Assembly: GCA_945875545.1 (NCBI GenBank)
Contig: CAMCKZ010000026.1
Location: forward strand, 1-36,449
Source: Polyangium aurulentum
GTDB lineage: Bacteria; Myxococcota_A; Polyangia; Polyangiales; Polyangiaceae
Direction of reading: 5' to 3'
Length of the DNA stretch: 36,449 nt
The first letter of the stretch is position 1. Every line of letters begins with the position of its first letter. The notes below the pieces were generated by a model. It was given only the letters and a program-made list of their open reading frames with translations, was not told the origin of the DNA and ran no database searches. Positions 32,908 through 36,449 of this stretch are shown piece after piece. The position numbers were made by a program, and so were the translations under genes.

Positions 32908-33357
32908 CTAACGCGCGAGCAGGGCCCGCTTCAAGCTTCCGCGTCCCGTGCACGCGCAATTCGCCCCTTCGAGGGCCTCGTCGACGGGCGAGGCCACTTG
33001 CATGTATTGTGCATGTTCAAGATAAGCTGCCGTGACCGTGAGCCCTCCTACGCACAGGGCGCATCGCGTATCTCGTTCAGCCATGAACGCGGTGAGAACG
33101 GCTCGAACGCGCGGCGATTCTCGTAGGGCCTCGGCGGTTTGCACGCGGGCGCCATCGTGGAGGTCGCAAAAAAAAACCGTGCATGATGCAGCTATCTTGT
33201 CGTCGATAAGCACGCGGCACGCGCCACAGTCTGCGCTCTCGCATCCGTGAAGCACGCTCGTGAGTTTCAGTTGCCGGCGAAGGACCGCATCGAGGCGCGA
33301 TTGTGCGGGTGCCTCGACCACACTCGACTCACCGTTGACGACCAGGGCGCGCGACAA
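32908..33357 (-). CDS. Two-cluster [2Fe-2S] protein of the xanthine dehydrogenase small-subunit type
   Basis: The 149-residue sequence matches the small subunit or N-terminal domain of molybdenum hydroxylases. Cluster one uses C39, C44, C47 and C59 (GCESADCGAC...SC). Cluster two uses C99, C102, C134 and C136 (RCALC...NCACTGRG). The usual GxC-R-C-T-G-Y ending is altered to ANCACTGRG, and the second CxxC lacks the common GFCTPG (here ALCVGG), so it is divergent. No molybdopterin subunit is adjacent. TTG at 33357 is chosen because MSRALVVNGESSVVEAP fits the family start, and upstream reading runs through a terminator hairpin. It is convergent with lon. Two TGYA-N3-TRCA copies lie inside (33003, 33180). 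Confidence 0.82.
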   Translation of the reverse strand: MSRALVVNGESSVVEAPAQSRLDAVLRRQLKLTSVLHGCESADCGACRVLIDDKIAASCTVFFCDLHDGARVQTAEALRESPRVRAVLTAFMAERDTRCALCVGGLTVTAAYLEHAQYMQVASPVDEALEGANCACTGRGSLKRALLAR

Positions 33358-33360
33358 GAG

Positions 33361-33393
33361 AAAACCCCCGCCCGCTTCTTCAGAAGGCGGGGG
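33361..33393 (-). terminator. Intrinsic terminator of the Fe-S carrier gene
   Basis: CCCCCGC (33365-33371) pairs with GCGGGGG (33387-33393), with an inner CTTCT/AGAAG. On the minus strand TTTTCTC follows. It lies 33 bases past the stop of the carrier gene and directly before the [2Fe-2S] protein start. Confidence 0.85.
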
Positions 33394-33425
33394 CGAGGGT
33401 TGATTTTTAAACGGTGTCTTCAGGG

Positions 33426-33749
33426 TCACGCGCTGAAAGACGAGCCGCAGCCACAACTGCCCGTGGCGGTCGGGTTGTTGAACTTGAAGCCGGCCCCGTG
33501 AACACCTTCGACGTAATCGATCTCGGTGTCGGACAAATATTGAAACGAAAGAGGATCGACGAAGAGCTTGACGCCGAGGGACTCAAATTGCTCGTCGACC
33601 TCGCTGACAGCGTCTTCGAAGTACAAGTCGTAGGTAAAACCGGCGCATCCACCACCGATCACACGAAGACGCAGACCTTGGTCGCTCAGGTTCTCTTCAA
33701 CGGCGATTTGACGCACTTTTTGGGCGGCTCGTTCGGTGACGGTGATCAT
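33426..33749 (-). CDS. erpA: A-type iron-sulfur cluster carrier (IscA/ErpA-like)
   Basis: A-type carriers receive Fe-S clusters from IscU or SufB and insert them into target proteins. The 107-residue length and the three cysteine ligands (C35 in GGGCAGF; C99 and C101 in GSCGCGSSF) match the family exactly. The start at 33749 (MITVTERAAQKVRQI) is preferred over the longer frame to 33785, which adds non-family residues. ErpA and IscA cannot be separated with certainty from sequence alone. Its neighbour, a [2Fe-2S] protein, could be a client. Confidence 0.93.
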   Translation of the reverse strand: MITVTERAAQKVRQIAVEENLSDQGLRLRVIGGGCAGFTYDLYFEDAVSEVDEQFESLGVKLFVDPLSFQYLSDTEIDYVEGVHGAGFKFNNPTATGSCGCGSSFSA

Positions 33750-34128
33750 GCTGCGGAGCATACCGCAAGACACGCACCGTGCCATGATTCTAACGACTCC
33801 TCGAGCGATTTACGGTCGGGGAGATCGCCTGCTGCTGCTCCCCCGGGCGACCCCCACCAGTTTATATGCTGAGCGGCACGGCTCCGTGCGGGGTCAATTC
33901 GACAGATTAGAGGGCGTCGAGCTATGAACTAGTTGCGTACCGCTCGGTCATCGAAGTCATGGAGCGGAAAAATCTTCGGCCATCCGCGCAAATGATTTGC
34001 CCTGGTACGACCGATGCAGGCAGGCTTCGATAAAGAGCCTATACCGGAAGATTGTTCTTCCCAAGGCTCTCATGTCGGGCGACCATGCACCCCGTCAAGG
34101 CGTGTACCCTGTTCAAGGAATGTATTCG
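33750..34128. promoter_or_regulatory. Divergent intergenic region, Fe-S carrier and lipoprotein genes
   Basis: About 380 bases between divergent genes should hold both promoters. A short perfect palindrome (GCACGG-ct-CCGTGC, 33876-33889) and a GC hairpin near 33813-33838 are seen. No gene with a credible start was found, and no confident promoter hexamers. Confidence 0.45.
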
Positions 34129-35433
34129 ATGCGTAAAAACACTCTCGTTCGGTTCAGTGCTGTCTCTCTCGCGCTCGTAGTTTCTGCGGGCGCATTTGTT
34201 GTGGGCTGCAGCGACCCTGCAGCGACCGCGGCCACACCGGCAACCGATGCTGCCGTTGTCGTGGTCGACGCAGGTCCCGCCACGGACGCAGGTCCAGCCA
34301 CGGACGCAGGTCCCGCCACGGACGCAGGTCCGCGCCCCGACGCAGGTCCCGTCGACGCAGGTCCGCGCCCCGACACCGGTCCCGTCGACGCAGGTCCGCC
34401 ACCAAAGCCAGCCAAGATTCACATCGTTCACGCCGCAGCCGGTGCGAGCTTCGTTTCGCTGTGCCTCGGTGGCGCGGTTGGTGCGCCGACCGCTGCCCCA
34501 GCGATTTGGCCTGATGTCGCCGCGGGCGCAACGTCCGGCGGCAAAGGGAGCCCCGCGCTTCCTCCCGGCTTCGGCACGTCGATCACGGTTCCCGCGAACA
34601 TCATTCAGGCTGCTTCCGCCGCCACCGTCGTCATCATGGCTTACCCCGTCACGGGCGCCAACTTGGCAGCTGCTGCCGACGCGGGTGCCGCTCGCGGCCC
34701 GATCGGCGCAGATTGCGCGGCCCTCTACACCGCCATGGCGACCAACGGCGGCATGGAAGTCGGCCGAATCCCCGCAGGCACAATCCTCAATGGCACGGCC
34801 TTCGTTGCGGCCGTCGTCGACAAGCCAGCCGACGCCGGCGCGGGCGTCACCTTGAAGCTCACCACGATGAACGCGGCCCCTCCGGCCGACCCGCTCCAGG
34901 TCGGCGTGCAGTTCTTGCACCACATGCTCAACACGGTCAACCCGGCCACGGGCGCGCAGCTTCCGATCGCCGTCGGTTCCATCGCACCAAACGGTGCCGA
35001 TGGCGGCTGCACGTTCGGCTTCGCCAAGTTCGGCTCGGCCACGTTCCCAGGCGTTTCGGTCAAGGCCGACGTGCCTTCCTTCACCTTCGCGCTCCCCGGC
35101 GCTGACGGCGGCGCGCCTACGGGCCGTCACCTCTCCTTCGGCGTCGACATGGGCGCGAGCGCGGCCGTCGGCCCGATCACGGCACCCGGCCCAACGGCAC
35201 CATGCGGTTACGGCATGTTCCCCTTCGACGCCATCGCAACGCTCTCCTCGGGCGGCGCGCCAACGCCGGCAGCGAGCTACTTCCAGGCCGGCAAAACCTA
35301 CTCCATCATCGCCATCGGTGATGCAGCGAAGGCTCCTCAGTCCCCCACGGTAACGCCCGACGGCGGCACCCCGGTCTCAAACCCCGCGTTTTACACGAAC
35401 TGGGGCCGTTTCCTGGCCTTCCCGAACAACTGA
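34129..35433 (+). CDS. Lipoprotein with DAGP-repeat linker and DUF4397-like domain
   Basis: The 434-residue protein has a lipoprotein signal (MRKNTLVRFSAVSLALVVSA...VVGC, lipid-bearing Cys27). A linker of Asp-Ala-Gly-Pro repeats (about 46-90) follows. The rest resembles DUF4397 (KIHIVHAAAGASFVSLCLGG, VPANIIQAAS, repeated in the second half as VGVQFLHHMLNTVN). DUF4397 proteins are extracellular Ig-like domains of unknown function. The ATG at 34129 has AAGGA upstream. A paralogue follows in tandem. It is most likely anchored at the outer membrane. Function unknown. Confidence 0.8.
   Translation: MRKNTLVRFSAVSLALVVSAGAFVVGCSDPAATAATPATDAAVVVVDAGPATDAGPATDAGPATDAGPRPDAGPVDAGPRPDTGPVDAGPPPKPAKIHIVHAAAGASFVSLCLGGAVGAPTAAPAIWPDVAAGATSGGKGSPALPPGFGTSITVPANIIQAASAATVVIMAYPVTGANLAAAADAGAARGPIGADCAALYTAMATNGGMEVGRIPAGTILNGTAFVAAVVDKPADAGAGVTLKLTTMNAAPPADPLQVGVQFLHHMLNTVNPATGAQLPIAVGSIAPNGADGGCTFGFAKFGSATFPGVSVKADVPSFTFALPGADGGAPTGRHLSFGVDMGASAAVGPITAPGPTAPCGYGMFPFDAIATLSSGGAPTPAASYFQAGKTYSIIAIGDAAKAPQSPTVTPDGGTPVSNPAFYTNWGRFLAFPNN
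34267..34398. repeat. In-frame GACGCAGGTCC repeats encoding DAGP linker
   Basis: About eight imperfect copies of GAC-GCA-GGT-CCx with short ACG or CGC spacers encode DAGPATDAGP and DAGPRPDAGP-type units. The repeat likely sets the distance of the domain from the membrane and may vary between strains. Confidence 0.85.
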
Positions 35434-35470
35434 GTTTCCCCGGCGCATCGCGCCACGAAGACTTGGGCCA

Positions 35471-35503
35471 AGCCGTCAGAATCACTTCTGGCGGCTTTGT
35501 CTT
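35471..35503 (+). terminator. Intrinsic terminator after the first lipoprotein gene
   Basis: AGCCGTCAGA (35471-35480) pairs with TCTGGCGGCT (35487-35496) with one G-U pair, followed by TTGTCTTT. It lies 38 bases after the stop. Confidence 0.85.
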
Positions 35504-35620
35504 TGGCACGACGACGACACGCCTCAAAGGCCCTTCACCTCGACGCGTGTTTACATCGGCACATGCCCATGCCACCATCCGTACGCATCGCGCGGCGAGG
35601 GGCTTGCGCGGCAGAGACTT

Positions 35621-36449
35621 TTGTGTCCACGAGGTGCTACAATAACCGCTGTTTACCCTGTCAAAATTGGTTTTTTTCTTCTCGCGGTCGCAGCCGCAAC
35701 CCAGGTCGCCGCGTGCAGCGCCGAGGCCGCACCCACCGGCGCAACCACCGGCGCGACCGATGCGGGCCTCGCTCCCCCGGATGGCGCGTCTTCCCTCGAC
35801 GCGGCGTCCGTGGGCGCCAACGATGGGGCATCGGCCCCCGATTCCGCATGGATACCCGAGGCCGGGCCCGCCGCGCCCCAGGGAATTCTCATCGATGTGG
35901 TCCACGCCTCGCCCGATCTGGGTGCCGTCGGGCTTTGTTTTGCGGCAGTGATTTCAGGCACGCCCCAGTTCATCGCGCCGTTTGAAAACGTGCAGGGCCC
36001 ACTGCCTCGTTACGCGGCCACCCAGCTCGCCATCCCGGGCGCTTTGCAAGGTGCCATCGGCAACGTGCCCGTTCGCATTTACGCCATCCCAGGCTTCACG
36101 CGCACCGACGCAGGTGCCCCGCTGTGCGCCTCCGCCATCGCGGGGGGTACACCAAACGCCCTGATGCTCAAAGAGTTCGCCTCGGGGGCATTCCAGCCCG
36201 GCAAAGGGTATATTGTGGCCGTGACGGGGTGCGCATCCCCATCCGCGGCCAGCATCGCCAAGTGCGGTGCCGATCCGGTCGTGCCGGCGTATCCGCGTCC
36301 GCTCGGCGCATGGGTTCGCGAATTTGACCGTGCAACCGTGGCCGCGAGCTCCTTTGGTGCGCAGTTCGTGCACCTCTCGCCGCAAGCCGAGAGCCAGGTA
36401 TTCCCCGTCGCAGGTGCCGCGGCCGACGGCGGCACGGCCTACGTACCCA
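35621..36449 (+). CDS. Second DUF4397-like lipoprotein (cut by window edge)
   Basis: The open frame encodes a lipoprotein signal (VKIGFFLLAVAAATQVAAC, lipobox VAAC), a short Thr/Gly/Ala/Asp linker, then ILIDVVHASPDLGAVGLCFAAV, close to the DUF4397 start of the preceding gene (KIHIVHAAAGASFVSLCLGG). It continues with VRIYAIPGFTRTDAG and runs off the window with no stop. It is therefore a paralogue of the gene before it. The start is unclear: no ATG or GTG lies near the signal, and the TTG at 35621 is the nearest candidate; GAGG lies at 35631-35634 with no usual start codon after it. A sequence error or unusual start is possible. Confidence 0.75.
   Translation, partial: MCPRGATITAVYPVKIGFFLLAVAAATQVAACSAEAAPTGATTGATDAGLAPPDGASSLDAASVGANDGASAPDSAWIPEAGPAAPQGILIDVVHASPDLGAVGLCFAAVISGTPQFIAPFENVQGPLPRYAATQLAIPGALQGAIGNVPVRIYAIPGFTRTDAGAPLCASAIAGGTPNALMLKEFASGAFQPGKGYIVAVTGCASPSAASIAKCGADPVVPAYPRPLGAWVREFDRATVAASSFGAQFVHLSPQAESQVFPVAGAAADGGTAYVP

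Larger units (their letters stand above)
722..33190. repeat. Dispersed palindrome TGYA-N3-TRCA, 25 copies
   Basis: Copies of the 11-mer TGYANNNTRCA start at 722, 2919, 3141, 5225, 8214, 8279, 8418, 9906, 10449, 11385, 11414, 12281, 14138, 16094, 17632, 18580, 19275, 20370, 20627, 21242, 24028, 26330, 29144, 33003 and 33180. The centre triplet varies: AAC five times, TTC three times, GAA, GTA, GTT, GTC and TGA twice each, others once. Two copies are fully intergenic and one overlaps a stop codon. Counting was by eye, so one or two may be missed. They are listed as one dispersed family because no single copy marks a gene. Confidence 0.8.

Noticed and set aside
34039-35130. Minus-strand ORF rich in Cys, Arg and Gly with repeats
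   Set aside because: Antisense of the DAGP-repeat lipoprotein; the repeats are an image of the coding repeat.
1-36449. CRISPR array, insertion sequence or prophage
   Set aside because: No regularly spaced repeats, transposase, integrase or phage structural gene was recognised on either strand.

Overview
The window looks like chromosome of a Myxococcota bacterium (Polyangiales-like). GC is roughly 60% by eye. The lineage clues are a free-standing sigma-70 region 4 protein of deltaproteobacterial type, DUF4388 and GYF/degenerate-kinase proteins, DUF4397 lipoproteins with Asp-Ala-Gly-Pro linkers, and a type A RNase P RNA. No insertion sequence, prophage, CRISPR array or tRNA was found. The gene set is mostly housekeeping, broken by lineage-specific genes of unknown function.

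Layout. 1-4355 (minus): region-4 sigma-like protein, its terminator, a methyltransferase-fold coiled-coil protein, dnaJ, and the start of an ABC-F ATPase cut by the left edge. 4356-5320: no gene seen. 5321-7369 (minus): DUF4388-TM-TPR protein. 7921-9417 (plus): helical-repeat protein and a small Cys-rich protein. Then maf (minus), a class III aminotransferase (plus), the electron-transfer flavoprotein operon etfBA (minus) with a palindromic candidate operator, and rnpB (minus). 13969-15495 (plus): a degenerate-kinase/GYF membrane protein. 15564-16839 (minus): a CPBP-like membrane protein and a biotin carrier protein. 16972-22127 (minus): a coupled outer-membrane barrel and large lipase-like lipoprotein. 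22254-23540 (plus): a PAS histidine-kinase homologue lacking the phospho-accepting His. 23576-25278 (minus): parAB. 25532-25960 (plus): a compact unit of two tiny overlapping genes with a terminator. Then a hotdog thioesterase-like gene and the proteostasis cluster tig-clpP-clpX-lon (plus). The right end holds a two-cluster [2Fe-2S] protein and an A-type Fe-S carrier (minus), then two DUF4397 lipoproteins (plus), the second cut by the right edge.

Functional links. Trigger factor, ClpP, ClpX, Lon and DnaJ form a protein folding and degradation set. ParA/ParB segregate the chromosome; one parS-like sequence lies inside rnpB. EtfAB and the hotdog protein fit fatty-acid or amino-acid oxidation. 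The Fe-S carrier sits beside a probable Fe-S client.

The most unusual signal is not a gene. A short palindrome, TGYA-N3-TRCA, occurs 25 times by my hand count between 722 and 33190, where about one is expected. It is seen in two reading frames, on both sides of genes and in intergenic DNA, encoding different amino acids, so it appears selected as DNA. Other points of interest are the micro-operon at 25532, the histidine-less kinase homologue, the parS-like site in rnpB, and the repeat and palindrome cluster upstream of lon.
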